Source: Gillisia sp. CAL575 | GTDB taxonomy: Bacteria > Bacteroidota > Bacteroidia > Flavobacteriales > Flavobacteriaceae | DNA length: 64,000 bases | Assembly (NCBI RefSeq): GCF_000403785.1 | Contig: NZ_APHJ01000026.1 | Location: 62,001 to 126,000 of the forward strand | Direction of reading: 5' to 3' | Shown here: one piece after another, positions 51,839 to 61,728 of the stretch | Numbering within the stretch: the stretch's first letter is position 1 | Layout of the letters: the number at the start of each line of letters is the position of its first letter | Program-made: the position numbers and the translations under genes | Notes under the pieces: generated by a model | Database searches by the model: none | What the model saw: only the letters and a program-made list of their open reading frames with translations | Told to the model about the DNA's origin: nothing

Positions 51839-54052
51839 TTATTCAGTTTCTAAAAATCCTTGCAGTAACTCTCTAACCTTTTTAGTATTATTTAAATAAT
51901 ACGTGGCACTGGTATTCTTTAAACCAACTTTTACAGTTACCGCAGAATCTGGCAATTCCTGAAATAAATATTCATCTGTCCAATCATCTCCTATGGCAAA
52001 TATAAAGTCACTCTCTTTTCTTAATAGGAATTTTGTTGCGGCCTTTCCTTTATTAACTCCACTACTTTTTATTTCTAGAACTTTGTTTCCATCTAATACA
52101 CTCAATCCGTGATTAGAGATAAGATCTTTTAATACTGAAGAAAGTTCATTAGCCCTTTTTTCACCTAGATCTGGATCTGATTTTCTGTAGTGCCAGGCAA
52201 GCGAATAGTTCTTTTCTTCAATAAAACTTCCCGGGGTTCTATCCACATAGGCCTCTATAACGGGACGAATAGATTCCATCCAATCATTTCTTACATTTTC
52301 ATTTAGTCTCCATTCTTTATTTGGTTTTAACGCCCAAACTCCGTGTTCTGCAATTAGCTGTACATCCACTTCTCTCCACCAAGTACCCAGAGTTTCTTTA
52401 TCTCTACCGCTAATAAGTACGACAGTGATATTATCCATAGCTGCTAATTGGCTAATTATGGAAATAATTTCTTCATCTGGTTTTGCATCTTCTGGCTGAT
52501 CTACAAAATCTACCAAGGTTCCATCATAATCTAGAAACAAAACTCTGTTTTTAGATTTTTTAAAATCTGAATATATTGATTCTTGGATCTCTTTAGTGAT
52601 ATGAATAGCCTTATTGCTTTGTCTGTTTTCTTGTGTTTTAGTCAAGGATTTCATAAAGTCGTTTGCCCATTTTTCTACATCATAACGCTTTAAACGTTTC
52701 TGAAGGATTTTATTTCTCTTAATTTGTTCTTCTTCCGGCATTTTTATAGCCTGATTGATAGCATCGGCAATCTGTTCAAAATTATTTGGATTAATTAAGA
52801 TCGCCTCATTCATTTCTTGAGCCGCTCCTGTCATTTCACTTAATATAAGCACTCCTGTTTGATCTTTCCTGCTTGCTATATATTCTTTTGCCACCAAGTT
52901 CATTCCGTCTCTTATAGGTGTTAACAATGCGATATCGCAAGAAGCGTAGAGATCTATTAAGTTATTAAAAGGCATCGATCTGTAGAAATACCAAATTGGG
53001 GTCCAGCTTACTGTCGCGAATTTCCCGTTTATCCTACCTACTAAAGCATCAATTTCTTTTTTTAATAATTGATACTGAGGCACTTCAGATCTGGAGGGAA
53101 CTGCAAGCATCACCAATCTAATTTTTTCTATATACTGCGGATATTTCTCCAGGAAATATTCAAAAGCTCGTATTCTGTGAGCAATCCCTTTTGTATAATC
53201 CAACCTATCTATACTTAATATTAATTTTGCTCCAGGTGCTTCTTTTCTATGGTGATCTAATCTGCGTTGAAGATCAGATTGGTCCTCCATGGTATTTTCA
53301 AAATGGTTTTTGGCTGCCTGCTCAAACTTATTATAATCTATACCCATAGGGAAAGAATCTACTTTAACTAATCTATCTGGTAAGCTAACTTCATCAAAAT
53401 TTACTTGATGCCTAAGGATACGGCTTACCGAACTTAAGAAATGTCTTTCGTAGTCGTAGGTATGAAAACCTATTAGATCTGCTCCTAATAAGCCATTTAG
53501 AATTTCTTCTCTCCATGGCATAGTTCTAAAAACTTCATAAGAAGGAAATGGAATATGATTAAAAAAACCAATGGTTGCATTAGGAGATTGTTCTCGAACC
53601 ATATTTGGAACTAAAAGAAGTTGATAATCATGAATCCAGATTTTATCGCCTTCCTTATAATGTTCTAGAATAGCATCAGCATATTTTTGATTTACACTTT
53701 TATAAGTTTCCCAATGCCAAGTTTCCCATTCTGTAAATTCCATAAAGTAATGGAAAAGAGGCCAAATACTTCTATTACTAAATCCATAATAGAAGCCTTC
53801 TATTTCTTTTTCAGTAAAATTTACAGCAATACAGGCCTGGTCTTTTGCTTTCTGAGTTACTTCATTTCTTAATTCTTCAGGTAGCTCTTCCATAGTTAAG
53901 CCACTCCATCCAATCCAAACACTATCTCCATCTCTGTGAAAAGATTTTAAACCTGTAGCTAAACCTCCAACGCTAGGGGTAACGTCTAGTTTTCCTTTTT
54001 TTATAGAAATTTGTAATGGTAATCTATTGGAAATAATGATCGTTTTACTCAT
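51839..54052 (-). CDS. Fused trehalose-6-phosphate synthase/phosphatase
   Basis: The 737-residue bifunctional enzyme has an N-terminal GT20 synthase (~1-465). It shows IIISNRLPL, the SVGGLATGL loop, IWIHDYQLLLVPNMV, SIDRLDYTKGI and RDGMNLVAKEYIA. The C-terminal HAD phosphatase (~490-737) shows LFLDYDGTLVDF near residue 507 (DxDGT) and FAIGDDWTDEYLF. It makes trehalose 6-phosphate from UDP-glucose and glucose 6-phosphate and then dephosphorylates it, giving trehalose for osmoprotection. It is divergent from a GH15 gene, the common flavobacterial pairing. Confidence 0.93.
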   Translation of the reverse strand: MSKTIIISNRLPLQISIKKGKLDVTPSVGGLATGLKSFHRDGDSVWIGWSGLTMEELPEELRNEVTQKAKDQACIAVNFTEKEIEGFYYGFSNRSIWPLFHYFMEFTEWETWHWETYKSVNQKYADAILEHYKEGDKIWIHDYQLLLVPNMVREQSPNATIGFFNHIPFPSYEVFRTMPWREEILNGLLGADLIGFHTYDYERHFLSSVSRILRHQVNFDEVSLPDRLVKVDSFPMGIDYNKFEQAAKNHFENTMEDQSDLQRRLDHHRKEAPGAKLILSIDRLDYTKGIAHRIRAFEYFLEKYPQYIEKIRLVMLAVPSRSEVPQYQLLKKEIDALVGRINGKFATVSWTPIWYFYRSMPFNNLIDLYASCDIALLTPIRDGMNLVAKEYIASRKDQTGVLILSEMTGAAQEMNEAILINPNNFEQIADAINQAIKMPEEEQIKRNKILQKRLKRYDVEKWANDFMKSLTKTQENRQSNKAIHITKEIQESIYSDFKKSKNRVLFLDYDGTLVDFVDQPEDAKPDEEIISIISQLAAMDNITVVLISGRDKETLGTWWREVDVQLIAEHGVWALKPNKEWRLNENVRNDWMESIRPVIEAYVDRTPGSFIEEKNYSLAWHYRKSDPDLGEKRANELSSVLKDLISNHGLSVLDGNKVLEIKSSGVNKGKAATKFLLRKESDFIFAIGDDWTDEYLFQELPDSAVTVKVGLKNTSATYYLNNTKKVRELLQGFLETE

Positions 54053-54146
54053 AATTTTCTTAAAATTGAGGGATAAAAATTTGATTTTCCTTAAATTTCC
54101 GAAAATGAATTGTTTTAACCTTCCTTTTTAAAGAATTTATTATTTT

Positions 54147-55940
54147 ATGGAGAATTTAGATTATGGGATTATCGGAAATTGTAAAAGTGCAGCCCTAATT
54201 TCCAAAACAGGATCACTAGATTGGTGTTGCTTGCCAAATTTTGACTCTGCTGCAGTATTTGCTAAATTATTAGATAACAAAAAAGGCGGTAGTTTTGAAC
54301 TTAGGGTAACTGAGGATTATAATATCTCTCAGGAATATTTATGGGGTACCAATATATTAAGTACAGTGTTTGATAATGGCACAGACGCCTTTCAATTAAT
54401 AGATTTTATGCCTCGCTACCAACATCAGGATGGATCTTACTACTCTGCTCCAGATGTTATTCGTTTTCTTAGACATATTAAAGGGAAGCCATCATTTAAG
54501 GCTTTATATAATCCTCGATTAGATTTTGCAAGAGAGAAAACCTATAATGAAAATAAGGAGCACTATATAAAGAGTTATACAACCGAGGGGAAATTTGAGA
54601 CCCTTTTTCTTTATTCCAGTTTCGATCTTGATGCTATTTTAGATCAAAAGGAAATTGAATTAACAGGAAATGGCTATTTCTTAATGGGGTATCATGAAAA
54701 ACTGGTTGAACAGTCTTTGGACAGAACTTATCTTAAATACCAACGCACCAAGACCTATTGGATGAATTGGAGTGAGCATACTACAAAATACAAATATTAC
54801 AACGAAGAGATATTAAGAAGCGCATTAGTACTTAAGGCTTTAACCTTCAAAAAGTCGGGGGCGGTTCTTGCAGCTGCTACTACTTCACTGCCCGAAACTA
54901 TTGGTGAAGAACGTAACTGGGATTATAGATTTTGTTGGATTAGAGATGCCTCTATGGTTATTAAAGTAATGGCTGGATTAGGGCATGATAAATCTGCAAA
55001 AGATTTTCTTCAATTCATTCTTAATTTGATACCACATAAAGATGAAAAGATCCAGATTATGTATGGTATTAATGGAGAAAAGAATTTAACCGAGCATATA
55101 CTGGATCATTTAGATGGATATCAAAATTCAAAACCTGTACGGACAGGAAATGCTGCATATATTCAAAAGCAGAATGATATTTACGGGATATTGATGGAAG
55201 TTATCTATCAGCAATTTGTTCAGTTTGAAACTAATTTAGAAAACAGTGAAGAATTGTGGACTGTAACTAGGGGAATTGTGAAAATTGTAGAATCTCACTG
55301 GAGAGAACCTGATAAAGGAATTTGGGAGCTTAGAACAGAGGAGAGGCATTTTGTGTTTTCTAAGTTGCTATGTTGGGTAGCAATAGACCGCGCAGTGAAA
55401 ATAGGGGAGATCCTTAGGAAAGGAATAAATGATACTAAATGGGTCTCTTTAAGGGCTGAAATTTATGATGATATTTATAATAATGGATGGAATGAAGAGG
55501 TACAGGCATATACACAATCCTATGGTTCTAAAGATTTAGATGCTTCTACACTTTTAATGGAGAATTATGGATTTATAGATGCCAAAGATCCTAGATACAT
55601 TAGTACAGTTAAAGCTACAGAGAGAGAACTTTCCCGAGATGGTTTGATGTATCGTTATAAGAATAAAGATGATTTTGGTTTGCCCACTTCCTCATTTACC
55701 ATTTGTACTTTTTGGTTTATTAACAGCTTGTATAAAATTGGTGAGAAGGAAAAATCTAAAAAACTATTCGATCAGCTTTTATCCTATAGTAATCACCTAG
55801 GATTATTTAGCGAAGATATCGACTTTGAGACAAAACGATTGTTAGGGAATTTTCCGCAAGCATATTCTCATTTGGCATTAATAGAAGCAGCTACGAATTT
55901 TAGTAAAACTTATACTTCAGAAGAAGAGATTAAGTTTTAA
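54147..55940 (+). CDS. Glycoside hydrolase family 15 enzyme, probable trehalase or glucoamylase
   Basis: The 597-residue cytoplasmic protein has the N-terminal beta-sandwich of bacterial GH15 (~1-230: DYGIIGNCKSAALISKTGSLDWCCLPNFDSAAVFAKLLD). The (alpha/alpha)6 barrel follows (~240-590), with NWDYRFCWIRDAS, the general-acid segment GIWELR and the base region GLFSEDID and GNFPQAYSH. Substrates of such proteins include alpha-glucans and trehalose. Divergence from the trehalose synthase fusion favours trehalase. The last 4 bases overlap the convergent MscS gene. Confidence 0.88.
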   Translation: MENLDYGIIGNCKSAALISKTGSLDWCCLPNFDSAAVFAKLLDNKKGGSFELRVTEDYNISQEYLWGTNILSTVFDNGTDAFQLIDFMPRYQHQDGSYYSAPDVIRFLRHIKGKPSFKALYNPRLDFAREKTYNENKEHYIKSYTTEGKFETLFLYSSFDLDAILDQKEIELTGNGYFLMGYHEKLVEQSLDRTYLKYQRTKTYWMNWSEHTTKYKYYNEEILRSALVLKALTFKKSGAVLAAATTSLPETIGEERNWDYRFCWIRDASMVIKVMAGLGHDKSAKDFLQFILNLIPHKDEKIQIMYGINGEKNLTEHILDHLDGYQNSKPVRTGNAAYIQKQNDIYGILMEVIYQQFVQFETNLENSEELWTVTRGIVKIVESHWREPDKGIWELRTEERHFVFSKLLCWVAIDRAVKIGEILRKGINDTKWVSLRAEIYDDIYNNGWNEEVQAYTQSYGSKDLDASTLLMENYGFIDAKDPRYISTVKATERELSRDGLMYRYKNKDDFGLPTSSFTICTFWFINSLYKIGEKEKSKKLFDQLLSYSNHLGLFSEDIDFETKRLLGNFPQAYSHLALIEAATNFSKTYTSEEEIKF

Positions 55941-56974
55941 TCAGTTTTTAAACTTATCCTGGATTTCGGAAGACTTTCAGGATAATTTTCTTTAATAAAA
56001 ACAAGTAGTTGTTCTCTAATATATACCCTAAGATCCCATGAAGTGGGAGAATCTTTTGAACTCATTAATGCTCTAATTTCAACAGATCTATCTGTAGCAT
56101 TAGTTACTTGTAAAACATTAGTTTTTTTATCCCATAAAGTGGAATCTTCCAGTAGTCTTGTAAGTTCTTCTCTTAATCTCTCAAAAGGAACTTCATAATC
56201 TGTATAAATAAACACAGTTCCTAATATTTCTGAAGAGTTTCTAGTCCAGTTTTGAAAAGTGTTTTCAATAAAATAGGTAGAAGGAACTACAAGCCTTCTT
56301 TTATCCCAAATTCTAACCACCACATAAGTGAGAGTTATTTCTTCTATCCAACCCCACTCTCCCTCAACAATTACTACATCTTCTATTCGTATTGGTTGCG
56401 TGAGCGCTATTTGAATTCCAGCTAGTAAAGTTGCAATTGCCTTCTGTGCTGCCAAACCAATAATGATCCCTGCAATTCCCGCTGAGGTTAACAAACTAAT
56501 ACCTATAGATCTAATACTATCAAAACTCATTAAGGCGATGCCTACGCCTAGCACAATAATTATAAAGATTATTATATTTTCTAAGATCATGAACTGAGTA
56601 TATACCTTACGGGCTTTTAAATTATCTGATGTAGATACATCATATTTCCTCAGCACACGAGCTTTAAATATCTTTAGAATAATAATTAGGAACCAAGCTG
56701 TGCTTAAGATGATTCCTATGCTGCTTAAATGGCCTACAATTGTATAAGTGTAATCAAACCTAAATAGCTTTACTATAATTGCTATTTGACAGAATAAGGA
56801 TGCCATAAATATGAGTAATGGGATCCATATTTTATTTGCAAAATTTACAGGGAGTATATTTCTAGGATCTTTACCTATTTTTTTTATTGCGTAGTATGCT
56901 AGAAGAAAGCAAATAGTGACCGCAATTATGCCTACCATTAAATAGTTTATTAGTTCTTGATTTATTGAAACCAT
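55937..56974 (-). CDS. Small-conductance mechanosensitive ion channel (MscS family)
   Basis: The 345-residue membrane protein has several N-terminal hydrophobic segments (~10-30, 45-65, 80-100, 130-155). The pore helix SLLTSAGIAGIIIGLAAQKAIATLLAGI (~160-190) is next, then the MscS beta domain (PIRIEDVVIVEGEWGWIEEITLTYVVVRIWD). A cytoplasmic cage domain ends it. It opens under membrane tension to release solutes after hypo-osmotic shock. It is convergent with the GH15 gene, with a 4-base overlap of coding ends, and belongs with the neighbouring trehalose genes as an osmotic-stress group. Confidence 0.9.
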   Translation of the reverse strand: MVSINQELINYLMVGIIAVTICFLLAYYAIKKIGKDPRNILPVNFANKIWIPLLIFMASLFCQIAIIVKLFRFDYTYTIVGHLSSIGIILSTAWFLIIILKIFKARVLRKYDVSTSDNLKARKVYTQFMILENIIIFIIIVLGVGIALMSFDSIRSIGISLLTSAGIAGIIIGLAAQKAIATLLAGIQIALTQPIRIEDVVIVEGEWGWIEEITLTYVVVRIWDKRRLVVPSTYFIENTFQNWTRNSSEILGTVFIYTDYEVPFERLREELTRLLEDSTLWDKKTNVLQVTNATDRSVEIRALMSSKDSPTSWDLRVYIREQLLVFIKENYPESLPKSRISLKTD

Positions 56975-57082
56975 AATTATTCTTAATAATATCTTTTACA
57001 ATACCGTTAAAAATAAGGTTTCTGGTTAAACTGTTATATGAAATTTCTGAAATATTAACCTATAAGGATTTCGTGAAAACAA

Positions 57083-57110
57083 AAAAGCCACCCGACTTGG
57101 GTGGCTTTTA
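57083..57110 (-). terminator. Intrinsic terminator after the M43 protease gene
   Basis: AAAAGCCACCC and GGGTGGCTTTT form a perfect 11-bp stem with a 5-base loop, about 20 bp beyond the stop codon of the minus-strand protease gene. Confidence 0.88.
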
Positions 57111-57128
57111 AATATTATAAATTGAGAA

Positions 57129-58187
57129 TTAAGGCGCCATTGCAGCTCTAGGTCCTGAACTAGCAAATACAGTTCTCAAACGAGATTTCTGACCTGTAGA
57201 GAACATCGTCATACAAGCATCATTTGTGTAATCCATATAGTTCATAGTCATATCTGTAGAACGACAGTTTACAGTTGGATATGAAGGACATCCGTAGTTT
57301 GGTCCATCTGAAGATGGAGTATCAGCTACAAAATCATCTTGTTGACATCTTCCATCACCCCAAATGTGACGTAAGTTTAAGTAGTGACCAACTTCATGAG
57401 TCATAGTTCTACCTTCATCAAAAGGAGCAGAAACATAACCAGTAGTACCAAAGTAATTAGGACCTACAACAACCCCATCAGTTTCAGGCGCACCTCCTGG
57501 GAATTGTGCATAACCTAAGATTCCACCACCAATATTACAAACCCATATATTAAGAGTTGTAGCTGGAGTTACTGGAGGATATTGTCCTTTTACAGCATCG
57601 TTAGTTCCCCATTGAGTAGTAGAGTTACTATAACGACGTACACCAGCAAGAGTAAATTGTACTTCAGTATCTGCTATTAAACCTGCAAATTCAGAAGGAG
57701 TACTCGAAGCATCAGAATTTTGAGCTCTAAAATCTGCATTTAAAACAGCAATTTGAGAATCAATTTGGGCTTGAGAAATATTTTCATTGCTATTGCTATA
57801 AACTACAGTAACAATAACTGGAATGGTTACAATTCCTAAATTATCTGATGGAGGAGGAGTAGTTCCACCACCATCACCACTTCCAGGTTTCCCTTTAGCA
57901 GTGTTTCCTTGTTTAGCAAGAATAGATCTTGTATTCTTTTCAATATCATACATTTTTCTATAAAGCTTATCATCTTCCTTTAACAGTCGATTTAAGTTTT
58001 TCATAGAGTAACAATTTTTCCCGTTTTGCGCTGCTTTACCATCCTCATCGTTAAAATCGGTGTGCACGTAGAAATCGCTCATATCTACACTTTCTTGAGC
58101 TAAATCATTAGCATTTTCTGGTTGATCCTTTTCACAGGAAGTGAATAGTAGGGCTATTGCAGCCATTCCCATAATTAGTTTTTTCAT
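57129..58187 (-). CDS. Secreted M43 pappalysin-like zinc metalloprotease lipoprotein
   Basis: The 352-residue protein has a lipoprotein signal (LLFTSC, Cys18) and a propeptide-like acidic region to ~115 containing a Gly/Pro-rich linker. The metalloprotease domain (~117-352) shows the extended zinc motif HEVGHYLNLRH (His264, Glu265, His268, His274) and the Met-turn MNYMDYTNDACMTMF. Conserved cysteines (e.g. GRCQQDDF, YGCPSYPTVNC) form probable disulfides. It should process or degrade extracellular proteins. No Por secretion tail is present. It is a single gene followed by a strong terminator. Confidence 0.9.
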   Translation of the reverse strand: MKKLIMGMAAIALLFTSCEKDQPENANDLAQESVDMSDFYVHTDFNDEDGKAAQNGKNCYSMKNLNRLLKEDDKLYRKMYDIEKNTRSILAKQGNTAKGKPGSGDGGGTTPPPSDNLGIVTIPVIVTVVYSNSNENISQAQIDSQIAVLNADFRAQNSDASSTPSEFAGLIADTEVQFTLAGVRRYSNSTTQWGTNDAVKGQYPPVTPATTLNIWVCNIGGGILGYAQFPGGAPETDGVVVGPNYFGTTGYVSAPFDEGRTMTHEVGHYLNLRHIWGDGRCQQDDFVADTPSSDGPNYGCPSYPTVNCRSTDMTMNYMDYTNDACMTMFSTGQKSRLRTVFASSGPRAAMAP

Positions 58188-58547
58188 TTAATAAGTTTTA
58201 ATGGTTATAATTCACAATATAGAATAATCTTTAAAAGATATTGCCTAATAATCATTTTAATTATTAAGGTTTTCGTTATTTAACATATTAAACTTTGAAA
58301 ACTTAGCAATATTGGGGTATAAAGACTATAAATAAATGAAAACAATATTTTGAATACTGTATTTTAAACAATAATCCATAATTTGTTTAATTATAGATGA
58401 ATTCCATATAAAACTGAACAATTGTAATGAATAATTATGTGAGAGTAAACTTTCATGGCAGATATCCTTAATGTATATGAATTTCCCCTCTCACTAAATT
58501 TTGAGAGATAAAATAAGATTGTCGGTCTAAAATTTCAATAAAATAGG
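58188..58547. other. Intergenic region upstream of the M43 gene
   Basis: About 360 bp of very AT-rich DNA. It should hold the M43 gene promoter, but I see no exact TAnnTTTG match, no gene and no RNA. Confidence 0.4.
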
Positions 58548-58580
58548 AAAAGCCAATTCTTTTTATAGAATTGGCTTTTA
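58548..58580 (-). terminator. Intrinsic terminator of the beta-oxidation operon
   Basis: AAAAGCCAATTCT and AGAATTGGCTTTT form a perfect 13-bp stem with a 6-base loop, about 35 bp past the acyl-CoA dehydrogenase stop codon on the minus strand. Confidence 0.87.
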
Positions 58581-58613
58581 GAAAATTAGTAAAAAGTACT
58601 AATTGTATTAAAT

Positions 58614-60422
58614 TTAATAGCAGTATGAGTTTTCTGAAGTTAATTTTTCAGCAATTATATTTCTAAGATTAACAACATTTGGTTGATTGTCATATTTCGT
58701 AAAACGTTTAAGTCCCATTAACATCATACGCTGTTCGTCACCTTCAGCAAAAGATACAATTCCTTCTTTTGCTTTTTGGTTTATAATATCTACAGCATGA
58801 TATAAATATAATTTAGACATTGCAATTTGCTCTTTTTGCGTGTCTTCTCCGAATCTGTTTACATTTTTTTCAGTTCTTAAGATAGCAGATTCTGCCATAT
58901 AGATCTCAATTAAGATATCTGCAGAAGCCAAAAGCAATTGTTGATGCTCTTCTAATTTCGGCCCAAATTTTTGAACTGCACTTCCAGCTACCATTAAAAA
59001 TACTTTTTTTAATCTTTTCAATAAATCTTTTTCTTCGGCAAAAAGTACTGAGAAATCTGGTTTATCAAAGGATGGAATTCCGGTAAGTTCTTCTCCTACC
59101 TTAGTTGCAGGTCCTAGAAGATCTACATGACCTTTCATTGCTTTTTTAACAAGCATTCCTACCGCTAACATTCTATTTATTTCATTGGTTCCTTCATAGA
59201 TCCTAGAAATACGAGCATCTCTCCAAGCAGATTCCATAGGAGTATCTGCAGAAAAGCCCATCCCTCCAAAAACCTGTATACCTTCGTCACTACAATTTTG
59301 AATATCTTCTGAACAGGCAACTTTTAAAATAGAACATTCAATAGCATATTCTTCTACACCCTTTAATTCTGCTTCAGCATGGGAATTTCCTTCTTCTAAT
59401 CTTTTACTAATTCTATCTTCAATATTCTTAGCAGCTCTATAAGATGCAGATTCTCCAACATATGCTGAAGTTGCCATTTCTGCTAATTTCAGTTTAATAG
59501 CGCCAAACTGTGCGATAGGAGTGTCAAATTGAATTCTGTCATTAGCATATTTTACCGCTTGGTCAGTCACTCTTCTTTGTGCGTCTAAACATGCAGCAGC
59601 TAATTTTATACGACCGATATTTAATGCATTCATAGCAATTTTAAAACCATCACCACGTCCTGCAAGCATATTCTCTACAGGTACTTTAGTTTCATTAAAG
59701 AAAACTTGACGAGTGGAAGAGGAGTGAATTCCTAATTTTTTTTCTTCTTCACCAAAAGTAATACCATTAGAGGGATCATTTTCAACGATAAAACCTGTAA
59801 TATTCTTGTCATCTTCAATTCTTGCAAAAACAATAAAAACATTTGCAAATCCTGCATTGGAGATCCACATTTTTTGCCCACTAATACCGTAAGATTTTCC
59901 ATCTTCAGAAAGTACAGCTTTTGTTTTACCAGAGTTAGCATCACTTCCTGCTCCTGGTTCTGTTAGACAATAAGCTCCAAACCATTCTCCGGTAGCTAAT
60001 TTTGGAACATATTTTTTCTTTTGCTCTTCTGTACCATATAAGGTAATTGGCATAGTTCCAATTCCTGTATGAGCACCAAAAGCAGTTGCTACAGATCCTG
60101 TTGCACCACTAATATAGTCACAAACAAGCATGGTAGAGACAAATCCCATTCCCATTCCGTCATATTCTTCAGGAACAGAAATGCCAAGAAAACCAAGTTC
60201 TCCAGCCTTACGCATTATCTCTTCAGTCAAAGCATAATTCTTTTTCTCAAATTCCTCCTTTTTCGGCCAGATTTCACGATCTACAAATTCTTTAACCGAA
60301 TCTTTCATCATTTTTTGTTCCTCGGTAAAGTCCTCTGGGGTGAAAACATCTTCACTCCTAGTTTCTTTTACCAAAAACTGACCTCCGCGAAGTAATTCCT
60401 TATTAGTTGTCTCTGTGCTCAT
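58614..60422 (-). CDS. Acyl-CoA dehydrogenase, long ~600-residue type
   Basis: The 602-residue protein carries the acyl-CoA dehydrogenase core (~30-430): YDGMGMGFVSTMLVCDYISG, AYCLTEPGAGSDANSGKT, QKMWISNAGFANVF, and RDARISRIYEGTNEI with the predicted catalytic Glu. An extra ~170-residue C-terminal region resembles that of VLCAD/FadE-type enzymes, which are longer than the usual ~380 residues. It catalyses the first, FAD-dependent step of fatty-acid beta-oxidation on long-chain acyl-CoA. It is last in the operon, 75 bp after the thiolase gene. Confidence 0.93.
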   Translation of the reverse strand: MSTETTNKELLRGGQFLVKETRSEDVFTPEDFTEEQKMMKDSVKEFVDREIWPKKEEFEKKNYALTEEIMRKAGELGFLGISVPEEYDGMGMGFVSTMLVCDYISGATGSVATAFGAHTGIGTMPITLYGTEEQKKKYVPKLATGEWFGAYCLTEPGAGSDANSGKTKAVLSEDGKSYGISGQKMWISNAGFANVFIVFARIEDDKNITGFIVENDPSNGITFGEEEKKLGIHSSSTRQVFFNETKVPVENMLAGRGDGFKIAMNALNIGRIKLAAACLDAQRRVTDQAVKYANDRIQFDTPIAQFGAIKLKLAEMATSAYVGESASYRAAKNIEDRISKRLEEGNSHAEAELKGVEEYAIECSILKVACSEDIQNCSDEGIQVFGGMGFSADTPMESAWRDARISRIYEGTNEINRMLAVGMLVKKAMKGHVDLLGPATKVGEELTGIPSFDKPDFSVLFAEEKDLLKRLKKVFLMVAGSAVQKFGPKLEEHQQLLLASADILIEIYMAESAILRTEKNVNRFGEDTQKEQIAMSKLYLYHAVDIINQKAKEGIVSFAEGDEQRMMLMGLKRFTKYDNQPNVVNLRNIIAEKLTSENSYCY

Positions 60423-60497
60423 TTTATTTGAATATTAATTTTTTAAAATCAGATCTTAAATTTCTGATGTAAATATTTTTATTTGATTGACTTGATG

Positions 60498-61688
60498 TTA
60501 AGATAAAAACTCATAAACTCCCGCAGCTCCTTGTCCAGTACCAACACACATGGTTACCATTCCATATTTATTCTTTAGATCACGTTTACGCATCTCATCG
60601 AATAATTGGACAGATAGTTTTGCACCAGTACAACCAAGTGGGTGTCCCATAGAAATTGCTCCACCATTCACATTTACTCTATCTGGATCTAAACCTAAAG
60701 TTCTAACTACAGCTAAAGATTGAGATGCAAACGCTTCGTTTAATTCAATTAGCTCAAGATCATTTTGTTGAAGTCCAGCTTGTTTCAATGCTTTTGGAAT
60801 AGCCGTAATAGGAGCAACCCCCATAATTCTTGGCTCAATTCCAACAGCGGTATAACTCACCAATCTTGCAATAGGTTCTAGATTAAATTCTTTAACCATT
60901 TCTTCACTCATAATCAGTGCAAATGCTGCACCATCACTCATCTGAGAAGAATTTCCAGCAGTTACACTTCCACCATCTGCAAAAACAGGTCTTAATTTGG
61001 CAAGAATTTCCTTTGAAGTACCTGCTCTAGGCCCTTCATCTTTATTTACAGTATAGGATCTGGTTTGTTTTTTACCATTTTCATCTACATAAGTTTCATC
61101 AACAGTAATAGGCACTATTTGATCCTGGAATCTATCTTCGGCTAAAGCTTTTAAAGATTTTTGATGAGAGTTAAAAGCAAATTCATCTTGATCTTCTCTA
61201 CTTACTTTATAGTCATTAGCAACTGCTTCTGCAGTAAGTCCCATTCCCCAGTAATAATCTTCATGACCTTGTGCTGCAAGTTTATAGTCTGGAACTGGCT
61301 TATATCCACCCATAGGAATATAACTCATGCTTTCTGCACCACCTGCGATAATACAATCTGCCATCCCTGCTTGGATCTTTGCAGATGCTATTGCAATTGT
61401 TTCTAATCCAGAAGCGCAATATCTATTTACTGTTACTCCAGGAACCTTTACAGTATCTAATCCCATTAAAGAGATCAATCTACCTACGTTTAATCCTTGT
61501 TCAGCTTCCGGCATTGCATTTCCAACAATAACATCGTCTATTCTATCTTTATCAAAATTTGGAAGTTTCTCCATCATATACTGGATGGTTTCCGCAGCTA
61601 ATTCATCAGGTCTTTTAAATCTGAATACACCACGAGGTGCTTTCCCAACTGCTGTTCTGTATGCTTTTACTATATATGCTGTTTTCAT
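60498..61688 (-). CDS. fadA: Acetyl-CoA C-acyltransferase (3-ketoacyl-CoA thiolase)
   Basis: The 396-residue thiolase has catalytic Cys91 (NRYCASGLETIA), His349 (GGAISMGHPLGCTGA) and Cys381 (MVTMCVGTGQGAA). It releases acetyl-CoA in the last step of beta-oxidation. The partner 3-hydroxyacyl-CoA dehydrogenase/hydratase is encoded upstream on the same strand, separated only by a four-helix-bundle gene and its repeat borders. The heptamer repeats begin 5 bp upstream of its ATG and replace a normal short intercistronic gap. Confidence 0.94.
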   Translation of the reverse strand: MKTAYIVKAYRTAVGKAPRGVFRFKRPDELAAETIQYMMEKLPNFDKDRIDDVIVGNAMPEAEQGLNVGRLISLMGLDTVKVPGVTVNRYCASGLETIAIASAKIQAGMADCIIAGGAESMSYIPMGGYKPVPDYKLAAQGHEDYYWGMGLTAEAVANDYKVSREDQDEFAFNSHQKSLKALAEDRFQDQIVPITVDETYVDENGKKQTRSYTVNKDEGPRAGTSKEILAKLRPVFADGGSVTAGNSSQMSDGAAFALIMSEEMVKEFNLEPIARLVSYTAVGIEPRIMGVAPITAIPKALKQAGLQQNDLELIELNEAFASQSLAVVRTLGLDPDRVNVNGGAISMGHPLGCTGAKLSVQLFDEMRKRDLKNKYGMVTMCVGTGQGAAGVYEFLS

Positions 61689-61693
61689 TTTAA

Positions 61694-61728
61694 TAGATTT
61701 TAGATTTTAGTACTTAGTATTGAGATTT
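61694..61728. repeat. Left heptamer repeat block beside the four-helix-bundle gene
   Basis: Five units in 7-bp phase on the plus strand: TAGATTT, TAGATTT, TAGTACT, TAGTATT, GAGATTT. The block runs from the four-helix-bundle stop codon to just before the thiolase start. AGTATTGA (61716-61723) is the reverse complement of TCAATACT in the right-hand block at 62091-62098. Confidence 0.6.
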
